Source of the DNA: Magnolia sinica
Taxonomy: Eukaryota; Streptophyta; Magnoliopsida; Magnoliales; Magnoliaceae
Direction of reading: 5' to 3'
DNA length: 64,000 nt
Assembly: GCF_029962835.1 (NCBI RefSeq)
Contig: NC_080574.1
Span: forward strand, 22,294,001 to 22,358,000
The notes under the pieces were generated by a model. The model ran no database searches. It was not told the origin of the DNA and saw nothing but the letters and a program-made list of their open reading frames with translations. Of the stretch, positions 21,829 to 31,603 are shown one piece after another; the stretch's first letter is position 1; every line of letters starts with the position of its first letter. Both the position numbers and the translations under genes were made by a program.

Positions 21829-22239
21829 GGGTTGGCTACATGAATCCCATTCCACCATTCAACTCAATCAACGGTCATCCATAGTCTCAGACAAACATGA
21901 TATTGAATTGATAAACAGGTCATCCACAGGACTATTACAATGAAATGATTTTACATGAAGAGCCTTGAAATAACTTTTTATAGTGTTTTCAACAGCAATA
22001 TGGCAGTTTTCTTGTAACTGTCAGAGACATGTCTGTTGTAGGGAACAATTTAACTAAGCTTTGGTTTCACCACTATCTGCATCTACCACACATGGCATGC
22101 ACATACAAACATCCAAATCATACTAATTGGGGTTCCAATGATGTAGAATACCTTAATGCTTAATACTGATGGGGCTCCTACCCTTACAAATGGTGGCCCA
22201 TCAAATGAATGGCTAAGATAATCAGCCAGTGTCCCAATG

Positions 22240-22281
22240 GAAGAGTCGGCACCATTTTGAAAAATGGTATCGACTCTCCTC
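22240..22281. repeat. CACCATTTTGAAAATGGTG palindrome, copy 2, long arms
   Basis: AGAGTCGGCACCATTTT pairs with AAAAATGGTATCGACTCT, giving arms of about 17 bp with two or three mismatches. Confidence 0.75.
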
Positions 22282-22475
22282 CATGCGGTATTCATGTATG
22301 GCTATTCAGACCATACAAATTGTAGTGCACATTTTTGATAAAGCGCATAACTAGAAATGGTAAGGGGCTCAAATCATAGAGAAAATTCAGGGTAATTTTT
22401 TGGTGTATGCTCCATCCACAAATGAGCCAGCAATTTGGAAGGTCTAGATTAACATAAATTAAGCATGTGTATGGT

Positions 22476-22507
22476 GGTACACCACCATTTTCAAAATGGT
22501 GGTGAAA
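22476..22507. repeat. CACCATTTTCAAAATGGTG palindrome, copy 3
   Basis: CACCACCATTTT, one C, AAAATGGTGGTG: a perfect 12-bp inverted repeat with a single central base. Confidence 0.85.
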
Positions 22508-23239
22508 GCTTGCTAGAAAGACAGGTGAAATTTTGCTAGATCACACACCCTCTCCCTGCAATTTATACATAGCACACGAAAAAAGTATGCTCAAACATGA
22601 AGGTGACTGGACTATCAGAGAGTCCACTCATCAGGGAGACCACCCTCCAACGAAAACAGATAAACCATTCAGTATAGAAAATTGATTAAAAAATCGGGCC
22701 AGTCCACTCGTCAGACAGGCCATCCCTTGTGCCAATAGATTTATATGGATGTTCTGTTCCCTACATCCACTTTCCTCATAGCCAGGCACATGCAGGACAA
22801 AATGCATTTTGTGCAAGACATCCAAACAGTGCTATAAGAAAAAATAAGAAATATATATTGTCATCAAAACAACATTTTAGATGAAATGAGTCTTCGAAAA
22901 CTGCATGGCCACAAAATGAAATTTTCATGAAGTTGTCGACTAGACAAGGCCTTATCTATCCCTTTATAGCTACCACCCTGAAAATTAAATTTTATTACTC
23001 ATGAAGCCAAAACTGCAATGCATACACCAGTAGATTTCACAAGCCAATGAACTATTAGCTTTTTGTTCTTTCTTTTTCTCTCTTCTCTTTTGTTTTACAC
23101 TAAATTATTAGCTTCAAGAAGAATGAAAAGTAACAAATAAGTGCTCAGAAATATCACGACAAGTAATTAATTAGATAATATTTAAATAGACTCGGCCTCT
23201 ACTATTGACATTACGATATTCAAGCCTATTAGCTCCTGC

Positions 23240-23470
23240 AATCACAAACTCATAAGTAAATCAGAGCCATTGAAAAATACCAAAGACAATGCAGGACCAC
23301 AAAGCAACTGGACAACGAACCATCTGCTGATCAACACTGAAGTTGAGAGGGCCCATGAGTATCTTGTCAGTCTCGGAAGCCTCTCTGTGTGAGAGGTAAG
23401 AGATGTTGTCCGGATTCTGCAGGTTATCGAGGGAGGAGACCATCCTGTCATCCATTCCTCTCAAATCACC
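23240..23470 (-). pseudogene. Unidentified captured exon-like open stretch
   Basis: The minus strand reads GMDDRMVSSLDNLQNPDNIS followed by YLSHREASETDKILMGPLNF and SVDQQMV. Composition and codon pattern look like real protein, unlike the surrounding DNA, but I do not recognise the family. It lies 130 bp beyond the end of the NRP copy, on the same strand. Confidence 0.4.
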
Positions 23471-23602
23471 ACAGGACTTTGAACAGAACCCGACAACAGA
23501 GAATTTCGGAAGTAAACCATCAAATCTGATGAAATCAACATCAAATCGAGTTAAAAAAGGAAAAAATCTGCAACCATAAAAATGCTATAAAAAATCATAA
23601 AA

Positions 23603-24277
23603 TCAACAGATTTCCAGCAGAAAAGGGGGGAAAAAGTGAAGATCTTTCTTAATTATCTCTGCTACCTCATCATGAAACCCTTCTGAAAGATCTTTCTGTT
23701 GAACTTCACTAAACCAGCTAAAGAAACTTTCATCATGAAAGGGCCGCTTGCTCCCTTTTTTCGCATGATCAACACCATTAGCAATATCCATACCCTCCTT
23801 CCACTTGATTGCAGTACCAGTTATCTTTGTAGTTCCATCATCAGAGAAGGAAAACGTCTTTGTAAGCTTTGTATCTTCAAAATAAGGGTTAGGATAGAAG
23901 TTAAGCGTAATGGAATACCCCGATTTAACGTCTTTGAAATCCTCAACATCCAGAGAATGTAAGTACCTGAAAACCTTCTGGTCATCCTCGTTTAGAAGAT
24001 CACAGAATGCAGGGTAGCTCAAAAACGCAGTTAACCAAAAATCAGGAATGGAATGAATGATATCATTCCATCTGGTATAGACGGGCCTGCGTATCTCATT
24101 GTACTTCTGCTCCACTTCCAGCACTTCATCGCTTGCTTCCTCATTGATCTTTTCAAGGTCGTCTTGGATTTCTTGAAGCTTCTCAATGGAGAGAACGAGC
24201 TCTCCGTCGATGTGATCTGAATCATCTTCATCTCCTCTTTCTGCAACCTTGGATTTCTTGCCCTTGTCTGGTGCCAT
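23603..24277 (-). CDS. Truncated NAP1-related protein (NRP/SET histone chaperone), intronless
   Basis: An uninterrupted 224-codon frame starts [10 protein letters not shown]. It follows plant NRP1/NRP2 closely: [20 protein letters not shown] (dimerisation helix), [56 protein letters not shown] and [10 protein letters not shown]. Homology stops at EIIKKDL; nine or so unrelated residues follow. The acidic C-terminal tail that contributes to histone binding in the family is therefore absent. Plant NRP genes have many introns (known from Arabidopsis), none of which is present, so this looks like a processed copy that came to lie inside the CACTA-like element. A normal start codon and an intact frame leave open that a protein is made. 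It could instead be an independent retrocopy. Confidence 0.8.
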   Translation of the reverse strand: MAPDKGKKSKVAERGDEDDSDHIDGELVLSIEKLQEIQDDLEKINEEASDEVLEVEQKYNEIRRPVYTRWNDIIHSIPDFWLTAFLSYPAFCDLLNEDDQKVFRYLHSLDVEDFKDVKSGYSITLNFYPNPYFEDTKLTKTFSFSDDGTTKITGTAIKWKEGMDIANGVDHAKKGSKRPFHDESFFSWFSEVQQKDLSEGFHDEVAEIIKKDLHFFPPFLLEIC

Positions 24278-24303
24278 TTTCCCAAACCCTAATTTCTGCC
24301 TCA

Positions 24304-24353
<50 letters not shown>
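24304..24353. repeat. (GA)n microsatellite in the NRP 5' leader
   Basis: About 24 GA units lie directly upstream of the NRP start codon (CT-rich on the transcribed strand). CT-rich leaders are common in plant genes, so this may be retained 5' UTR. Confidence 0.9.
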
Positions 24354-24357
<4 letters not shown>

Positions 24358-24612
24358 TAAAGAAGCTTCTGCTCTCGAGAGGGAGGGTTGGTAATGGAGA
24401 GAGGGAGAGAGGGAGGGTTGGGAATGGGGAGTGGGAGAGAGGGAGAGATCACGGGAGAGGGTCTTACAGTTGGGAGTGAGGGAGTGGGACGGAGATTGGG
24501 GCTGAAAAAGAGGGATTTAGGTATGGTGGTGGGGGTTCCAAATTTGATACGGTTTTAAGCTGTTTCAGAACCAAAGACCTACTCATTCCTAAATGGCCTT
24601 TTTGGTGTAGTG
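24354..24612. other. Right end of the CACTA-like element
   Basis: A G-rich stretch (GGGAGAGGGAGG and similar) is followed by ACGGTTTTAAGC (24545 region) and the terminus GGTGTAGTG at 24604-24612. Confidence 0.6.
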
Positions 24613-25188
24613 GTGGCAAGCCAGTTCTTCAAGAAACTGCTAGTGTCCTACTTTCATTCAGTAACTACAAAAACTTTTTTGAGATTGGTACAATTTGAAA
24701 ATCAATTCCTAGTGTAAAGAAGTACTTGAGCTTGACTTTGACGAGTATTTAGTATATCCAACGTACTTTTTTAATATATTAATGATCATCTGATAGTATG
24801 ACTGGTTACAATGTCAAAAGTGTTGGTCAAATGCTTATGGTGAAAATAGTATAATTTAAGATAACAGTATCGAGTGTTTGATACTAGATCATTGCCTCTC
24901 ATCCATGCTTGCAAATTTGAGGCAAGTGCAATCAGTGAAGAAACTAAAATTTGGCTATTTCTTACTTGGTTATTAAAGTATGCATCTTGTGACTTGCATA
25001 AACTAACATTTGCCCCTATTTGTCATTAAAGTTCCACTCATCACATAGGCCTTTATCCCACCAAGTTGGGATCGACTTTTAAATATGGTAGAATGTAAAA
25101 CTTCTATAATTGGTTGCCCGCCATCCACCAAACTTCCCAAACAAAATAGGATGAAGTATTTAATAAGAAGCTAAAAAATTGAAGATAC
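24613..25188. other. Intron DNA or left part of the second fragment cluster
   Basis: AT-rich, no exon found. CACATAGGCCTTTATCCCACCAAGTTGGGATC near 25040 contains the phrase CCCACCAAGTTGGGATCG, a short palindromic motif that I have seen widely in plant non-coding DNA. The left limit of the second cluster is not defined. Confidence 0.35.
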
Positions 25189-25286
25189 CATATGGTGTGC
25201 TCTGAAGGAGAGTGCCAGTGGCACTGTTGTAATACATATTCAGGTCCATTGATGTAAATTGATCTAGCCCCATTAACCCACTCCAA
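25189..25286 (-). pseudogene. Alpha-carbonic anhydrase exon fragment
   Basis: The minus-strand exon LEWVNGARSIYINGPEYVLQ, then QCHWHSPSEHTI, is bounded by CAG acceptor and GTATCT donor. HWH includes two of the zinc-binding histidines of plant alpha-carbonic anhydrases. No other exon of the gene is nearby, so it is a captured piece, with its splice sites intact. Confidence 0.88.
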
Positions 25287-26098
25287 CTGCATCCATCAAT
25301 AACAAGAATAGAGAATTACATGAGAAATAACATCTTTTAACCTATCAAAATGTCAGACATTCCCTATTTAGTGAACTTCTAAGAAAAAAACTATTCCCTG
25401 ATATTGGAGATTTTAGAGAACTGGCTTGGTCTTGCATGGGGAACAAAGAGTTGGTCTCTTGATCAACATCATCAAGCTCTCACAATGCAGCATGAAAATC
25501 TAACCAAATCAACATCCAGCAAATTATGTACATTAACATACACCCTTACACCACAATGCAAGGCTCAAGACTCGACCTGTAATTAGATTGACCTTGAGTT
25601 GATTAGATACTTGTAGAATAGAAACATGGACCGAATATGAAAAAGTTGCTCCATATTCAACTGCAATTGAACATGACACTAACACTTGCATGCCGTAACA
25701 TGAAGCAAAGTTTAGAAGGAAAAAAAAAAAACAAAAGGTTTAGAAACTTGAGAGATGAGTCTGCTTTCGACTTGAGTCGACACAGTCTCAATCAAGAGTT
25801 AACTCTACCGAGGTTTTTGGAGTTTTCATTTATTTCAAGAAAATCTCGGGCCTTCTTGAGTCAAAACCATTCGGAAAAGAAGAAGAAAATATAAAGAAAA
25901 AGGAAAAAGAGTAGAAATTGAGTTGTAAAAAAACTCAACTTCATTCCTGATGAAGTTGAGCAAACTCAGCTGATCTTTGCATCTACTTGATGAGGTTTCA
26001 AACAACGAAATGAGCTAATTATATCATTGGTAGTAGAAAACAATGTTGTGTTTTTACATGGGATACTAGGCAGATGTTTCTGATTGTTGGAAACATAC
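25287..26098. other. Non-coding DNA between captured exons
   Basis: No domain or repeat of note. It includes A-rich runs at 25722 and 25870-25910. Confidence 0.4.
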
Positions 26099-26152
26099 TT
26101 CCCCAGGAATTCCAAGAACTCTGTCACTTTCTACACCATAAGCAAGCACCAC
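26099..26152 (-). pseudogene. Mitochondrial adrenodoxin/ferredoxin reductase exon fragment
   Basis: A 54-bp phase-0 exon between GTGCAG and GTATGT on the minus strand encodes VVLAYGVESDRVLGIPGE. This is the conserved VLAYGAESD..LGIPGE segment of mitochondrial NADPH:adrenodoxin reductase-like proteins. Only this exon was found. Confidence 0.8.
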
Positions 26153-27288
26153 CTGCACAAGTCAGCATTTGTAGTTGAATAAAGGACCCATGAGAAAATT
26201 TTCAAAAAACAAAACTGGTTCCAAGAGCATTTGTAGTTGAATAAAGGACATGAGAGATACTGATATGAAATCCTTATCTGCCTATGAAACCCTTTCTGGG
26301 TGTGTGAAGCTTACCACATCACAGATATCCCAAAGCTCAAAAAGTGAAATGCTGGTTCTGAGAGATACATTTCCAAAGAAGGAACACTGCTTGTTAGAAG
26401 CAACCCGAGAAAACTGGTTAAACCACAATCTGTTGCAAGTTTTTGGCAAAACTAAGCTCAATTACATAAATGCTTTGTCAAATAGCATTTACAGAAATTG
26501 ACACAAATAACACAAAATTTCAGCATTGATCTAAATCAATTATATTGAAATATTTTGGAAAGAGAACCTTTCAAAAAAATATTTTGGAAAGAGAAGGAAT
26601 GCAACAGTCTGTATCCTAATAAGCTTGTAATTACAGAAAAAATTCCCAATTTTCAGTAATATGATCAAGTAGAGGATTCACTCTTAAATGACCAAAATCC
26701 CAACCAACATTCCTCAACCAAACCCATTTTTACAGGGAGTTCAGTTCCACCGGTGCTTGCAGAAAGCTGGTAGCTCATGCTTAATGAATGAATATCATAT
26801 TCAAACTGGTTTGATAGCCCAGTTCAGGTTTTAGAATATTATAGACAATTAATTGAGTTCAGTAAATAGTATCCAGCAGCCAGCAAAAAAATATGTAAAA
26901 CCAATACTTTCTTTGATCCATAGCACATCCACAACCTCCCTCAATGCATACTACCAACCTAGCCCCAAAATCACAGTTCCTGAACCACAACACTAAATTA
27001 AAAGAATGCAGAGAGAGCACTGATATTTCACAAGTTTGAATGAGTTCAGATTACCAGACATTTCATCATTGGGAAATGTGGAAGCACAATAAAGAAATCC
27101 ATCATAATAACAAAACAAACAAGTGAACAAAATAGCAGTGTTGAAAGCCATCTTGCAAGGATATCGTTGTGTTGAACCTAGAGTTAAAAGATATGTAGAT
27201 ATGTGGATATCATTGTGTTGCACAGATAGAAGTATGAGGAAACATAGTATGCAACAATCCAAGATAGTGCAACATAAGCATTACCTAC
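26153..27288. other. Non-coding DNA between captured exons
   Basis: No exon recognised. AATAAAGGAC-type phrases are repeated at 26175 and 26240 (GCATTTGTAGTTGAATAAAGGAC, about 65 bp apart), a small local duplication. Open stretch 26250-26501 has no domain. Confidence 0.4.
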
Positions 27289-27414
27289 ATAATAACGACT
27301 CTTCAATTCCTCCATGCTTTGAGAGGATGAAAACCTATCAGCTATCACTATAAAACGTAGATCGAACCATTCACACAAGTCAAATAACTGATCTGTCTCT
27401 TCCTTGGTCCACAT
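27289..27414 (-). pseudogene. SWC4/DMAP1 SANT-domain exon fragment
   Basis: A 126-bp phase-0 exon on the minus strand: [20 protein letters not shown], then [20 protein letters not shown] and YY. It is the Myb/SANT-like domain of SWC4 (DMAP1), a subunit of the SWR1 and NuA4 chromatin complexes. TAG acceptor and GTAGGT donor flank it. The rest of the gene is absent. Confidence 0.88.
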
Positions 27415-27620
27415 CTAAATAGGCAAGTATAGGAAAGTGAGATATTCACTCTACAATCACCACCAAAAAAAGGAAGACAATACTCACTGTCATCAGTGAT
27501 CTAGAACATACATAAACATTCCTACGTACATCCCATGCACTGCATAAGAATTGTATCCTTTCTAAATGTGTGCACTGCATAAAACAGCGGTAATTGTCAC
27601 ATGATGCTCTCTTATGTCTG

Positions 27621-27825
27621 CTACAGGACGCTTCTTTGTAACCCAAACATTGATCCATAGTTTCTTACAATGCATTTTAAATTTCAGCTACAGAACACTT
27701 CCCTATAACCCAAACATTGATCCATAGTTTCTTACAATGTATTTTAAATTTCAGCTACAGAACACTTCCTTATAACCTAAACATTGATCCATAGTTTCTT
27801 ACAATTCATTTTAAATTTCAGCTAC
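27621..27825. repeat. Three tandem copies of a 67-bp unit
   Basis: Units start at 27621, 27688 and 27755 with CTACAG and contain AACCCAAACATTGATCCATAG and TTTTAAATTTCAG phrases. Copies 2 and 3 are nearly identical; copy 1 differs at its start (GGACGCTTCTTTG). Confidence 0.92.
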
Positions 27826-28015
27826 TTGCCACACCTCATAAAGGTATGCAAGTCAGTTGCTACAGTCAGCAACCTTTTCATTGACATGGCCAAGTCATTG
27901 ACCAATTTTCAATTGTGACCAGGATTTTGAACATTACTCAAGCAGTTTGTTATGACTCACAAATCATTCATTCCCACTCAGGCTCTTTAAAAAGATATTT
28001 CATTGCCCTGTCTCA

Positions 28016-28282
<267 letters not shown>

Positions 28283-28450
28283 TTATGAAACATGATAAAC
28301 CACTTCTAGCTATCAGGCCACCAAATGAATTCCAATCAAATCAAACACTACAAACAAACATACTCCTGTACAAGTCATCAATATCAACTAAAAAATCTAT
28401 TTTCTTTTATCTTGAACGAAGGAAAAATGAGTTAATAGAAATTAGAAAAC

Positions 28451-28778
28451 CTTCAAATGGGCAGCAGCCTTGTCCTTGTCAGTAAACACTCTAGTTCACT
28501 ACACAACATAATGCAGCGCCATTCTCAGCCCATGGAATCTCTTCAGGGTTCCTTACAATTGGTAAAACAATAGAGATCTCAGCAACCCTGGTTGTCTTTC
28601 ACATATGCATTTCAAATATTAAAAAAGAGCTTCCAAAATACATGAGATGTGAAGTTCAATCACCTGACACCACATACAGTAACTGGTTTCTCACCAAAGA
28701 GAAGGGTCTTGGAGTCCTTCACCTTGAGCTCATGATCTTCTATTGCCCATGGACACTATCATACCCAAACATGTAAGT
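28451..28778 (-). pseudogene. Cytosolic glyceraldehyde-3-phosphate dehydrogenase (GAPC), two-exon fragment
   Basis: Exon 28664-28778 reads [12 protein letters not shown] and, in a shifted frame after a stop where the family has Trp, [20 protein letters not shown] then CGVR. Exon 28451-28551 reads NPEEIPWAENG and later VFTDKDKAAAHLK. Both belong to the NAD-binding part of cytosolic GAPDH, and splice signals are kept (GCAG, GTGATT; TAAG, GTTTTC). Stops and frame changes show it is non-functional. The catalytic Cys region is not present. Confidence 0.88.
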
Positions 28779-29123
28779 CTGCATGCAGCACAAGATAGTA
28801 ACAAATGGCACCTTCACATACACACGCATGTTTATATGAACCCCACATTGGATTGATGATTCATATTAAAATATTGCAATAGCTAATCTTGGCAATCCTT
28901 TCATGGGGCCCACCTTTTCCCATGGCTCTCAACTTTCAAGATATACTTCCATTGGAGATTCAGGGCTGGAAATTACTTGTTAATCATATTTGAAGAGGTA
29001 TGATCATTGATATGGATTTTTCTATCATGTAGGCCTCATCTTTGATTGCTTGCACATCCCAAAATCACTTTCGCCAAACAATCCAAGCCATCTGATTCAT
29101 GATCAGGAAATTTGATGATTTTG
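28779..29123. other. Non-coding DNA after the GAPC fragment
   Basis: No coding signal. A TGGGGCCCACC box near 28907 suggests a decayed MITE. Confidence 0.4.
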
Positions 29124-29283
29124 ATTGATTGTATTGACAAAGATCTGATCCTTAGTCTCAACCATCCATTGGTGAGATCCACCTTGAAGTTCTGTTTTTC
29201 GTTTTTGTCAGTATCTCTTTCCCTGAGATCCACCTTGATTGTATTGACAAAGATCTGATCCTTAATCTCAACCATCCATTGGT
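29124..29283. repeat. Local direct duplication, about 50 bp, 105-bp spacing
   Basis: GATTGTATTGACAAAGATC and CTCAACCATCCATTGGTG occur together at 29127-29176 and again at 29234-29283 with one or two differences. Confidence 0.88.
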
Positions 29284-29740
29284 GTGCTTTCAATGCACAT
29301 AAGTTGGATATTGCCCCAAAACTTGGAAATGAGTCAATCTGTATTAGAGATGATATTCTAAAAGTCTACCAACAGCCATCTTCAAGTATAAAATGGAACA
29401 TTGAGAGCAGCATATAGCTGAAACTTCATCATGTCTTTTTCCATAGTTAAAAGATTTATTTGCCTTATCTGTCACCTACAACCTGCTATAGATTAACTTA
29501 GCTAACAAACCATTTTTGAACTTTGTCCTTAAAAAATATATGACATTTCAAGAACAAGCTTGGAAACCAAAATTCTGCATGCCAATGTAAAATATTGTAT
29601 CATACAACTGGTTGTAGGTGATTCATCCTCATTTGCTTTTATTTAAAAATTTAGTTTATGATTTTGACTTTGGCGAGTGTTACATAGGTTTTTAGCTTGA
29701 TATAATTATCATTGTTCTATATTTTATTAGATGAGGTTTT
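29284..29740. other. Intronic DNA of the WD40 gene, no feature
   Basis: AT-rich non-coding DNA; no exon for the missing WD40 blade was found here. Confidence 0.4.
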
Positions 29741-30135
29741 CTAAGCCCAGATGTGTGCATAAGGTTGTTCATGTAAACACCAACGTGTGTGCCCACGTGG
29801 TGCACATGCATGAGATCTAGCTGTCCATCACGTGGGTCCCATCATATACGTCCCCTGGAGCCTGGACCCAAAATCAGTCTGGTCTAGTCACATCTGGCAT
29901 GCACAATGATAGACATAGTTGGATGGTTTAGAAAAACTTGCACAAAGTTCTGTCAGCCATCCGTTTCTCTTGTAAATTGTGGGCCACCTGTTGGTCTAAC
30001 TAGCCTGATTTTTGTTCAGAGAATTAAAAAAAAGATGTGAATCACCCGATGGACAGCTTGGATCTCATGCTGATGTGCCACGCTGGCACATGGTTGCATG
30101 CACATGAGATGCCTAGGACATGCATGTGGGCTTAG
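29741..30135. mobile_element. Inverted-repeat element (MITE) of about 395 bp
   Basis: The left arm CTAAGCCCAGATGTGTGCAT..CACGTGGTGCACATGCATGAGATCTAGCTGTCCATC is mirrored on the right by GATGGACAGCTTGGATCTCATGCTG..GCACATGAGATG..GCATGTGGGCTTAG. Arms of about 100 bp are imperfectly matched. No clear target duplication. It lies in the intron just before the third recognised WD40 exon. Confidence 0.7.
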
Positions 30136-30453
30136 GAGAGCTCAGTTAGGAAATTTTGTGATTGACTTAGTTTGATGGATTCATTTTTCTTTTGTCATTC
30201 TTGATGGTTTAATATTTAACATAATGGAAAGAATGAACGACCCATAAATGATTTCCTGTTTGCCATTCATCACTTTTGATTGTCTTTAAATTTCCTTCTG
30301 TAGAGTTATGCCATGAGGCTCTTGTTTTCTTGGCTCAAATATTCTATGAAGTATGAAGACATTGTGTAGTCTTTGTATGTTGAAAGGCCTTCTTTATGAG
30401 CTATATGTATGTTGAAAAACTGCTAAAACTTGATTTGAACTTGACTTAATCAG

Positions 30454-30538
30454 GCACAAGGAGTTTATGCTTTAACCCACGTACTCATTTAGTTTTTGCT
30501 GGATCAACCGCCGGATATTCTCATTGTTGGGACCTTCG
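30454..30538 (+). CDS. WD40 gene exon, third recognised
   Basis: The exon encodes TRSLCFNPRTHLVFAGSTAG then YSHCWDLR between AATCAG and GTAAGC. It matches the RTLCFNPSSRLVFAGSTAGYASCWDLR blade of the family. No lesion was seen within it. Confidence 0.82.
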
Positions 30539-31238
30539 GTAAGCCTTTATATTACTCATGCTTGTTGTGAAAGTTCTATTCTTTTTCTAAGAAATGGTCT
30601 ATTTCTCTGAGAGTACTAAAAGTTATGATGCTCCTAGTTGCATAAGACATGTAAATTTCAATCAATCAATCTGGTCTCTGTGTTCAGTCTATCCCATCCT
30701 TCATGGCCACCATGACAAATTATGTATAATCGGACCGATCAACAATTTGAGTCACCCATTTGGTGGGACTTGTCATGAATTGCCCTTCTGCATAGTTGGC
30801 AGGTTGATTCCGGTGGCTCCTTTGGAAAGAAAAAGTGGAGAATTGCCTTGATGGCAACTTTGTGGGCAATTTGGATGTAAAGGAATAACTGCCATTTTTG
30901 TAACCCGAGGGGTTCTAGTGAATAGTGATGTTGTTTCAGGCAGGGTTGCTATGCATATCAGGGAGTAGACTCCCTGAGCTTCTTTTGTTCGCTGTTTGGC
31001 CCTTTGTTTCTGTTTCTCTTTTTGGCCCCTGGCCTTGATAATATTTCATCTTTCAAAAAAAATGAAAAAAGAAGAAGCCTAGAGACATTCACGGGGGTGC
31101 ACCCTTTAGCAGTGAAATCTGTAAATCATGAGCAAAAGATATGGGGCAATGCAATTTTTTCATGTTTGGCATTGCTTGTCGACTGTGGATCTATGAAAGG
31201 AAATGAATTGGGTTTTTTTTCCCCCATCTTTCTGGCAG
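30539..31238 (+). other. WD40 gene intron, 700 bp
   Basis: Ends GGCAG; no insertion recognised. Open stretches at 30594-30851 and 31004-31246 are not coding by composition. Confidence 0.6.
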
Positions 31239-31603
31239 GACAATGAGACCTCTATGGGAGAGGCGAATAAGTCCAAATGTCATTTACTCCATGCAACATA
31301 TGCAGAACGACACTTCAACACTAGTTGTCGGGGGTACTGATGGTGTGCTGCGTATTTTGGATCAGAATACAGGCAAATTTCTTGCGGGTTATGTGATGGA
31401 TAAAAGTACCACAGCAGTGACCCCCTCTTGTAGTAGACTGGGCACTGTTGAGAAGAAAAAGGTGAAGGCTCTGCCAGAAGATGCCTGCATTGATGGTATA
31501 CCAAGACACCTACGGCCACCCATCACGTGTGTGGGTGTTGGAATGAAGAAGGTTGTCACCACACAATGGCAAATACATCATGATGTGGAAATTCAAAAAT
31601 TAG
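31239..31603 (+). CDS. WD40 gene last exon, with a late frameshift
   Basis: Reads TMRPLWERRISPNVIYSM, then TSTLVVGGTDGVLRILDQNT, and LRPPITCVGVGMKKVVTT, matching the C-terminal blades of the family. Two bases appear lost near 31564; the expected ending lies in the shifted frame and stops at 31601-31603, while the frame as written runs to 31650. The lesion affects only the last dozen residues. Confidence 0.8.

Larger units (their letters stand above)
21829..23239. other. Non-coding interior with palindromes
   Basis: No gene seen. Contains the two CACCATTTT palindromes listed separately and ordinary AT-rich DNA. Confidence 0.4.
14381..24612. mobile_element. CACTA-like (Pack-type) element of 10.2 kb carrying host gene fragments
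   Basis: The right end reads GGTGTAGTG (inverse CACTACACC), the standard CACTA terminus, followed by GTG. The left end begins GAAACCAAAAATG after GTG; ACCAAAAA matches the inverse of the right end but the terminal CACTA itself is eroded. Subterminal repeats of AACGGTTTTAA and its inverse crowd the left 170 bp (14400-14550) and occur once at the right (24541-24558), as CACTA elements require for transposase binding. A transposase was not recognised. The interior holds unrelated host gene pieces, the definition of a Pack-type element. The 3-bp GTG duplication is short, so the exact boundaries are only moderately certain. Confidence 0.6.

Noticed and set aside
23699-23962. Plus-strand frame opposite the NRP copy
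   Set aside because: Antisense shadow of the NRP frame.
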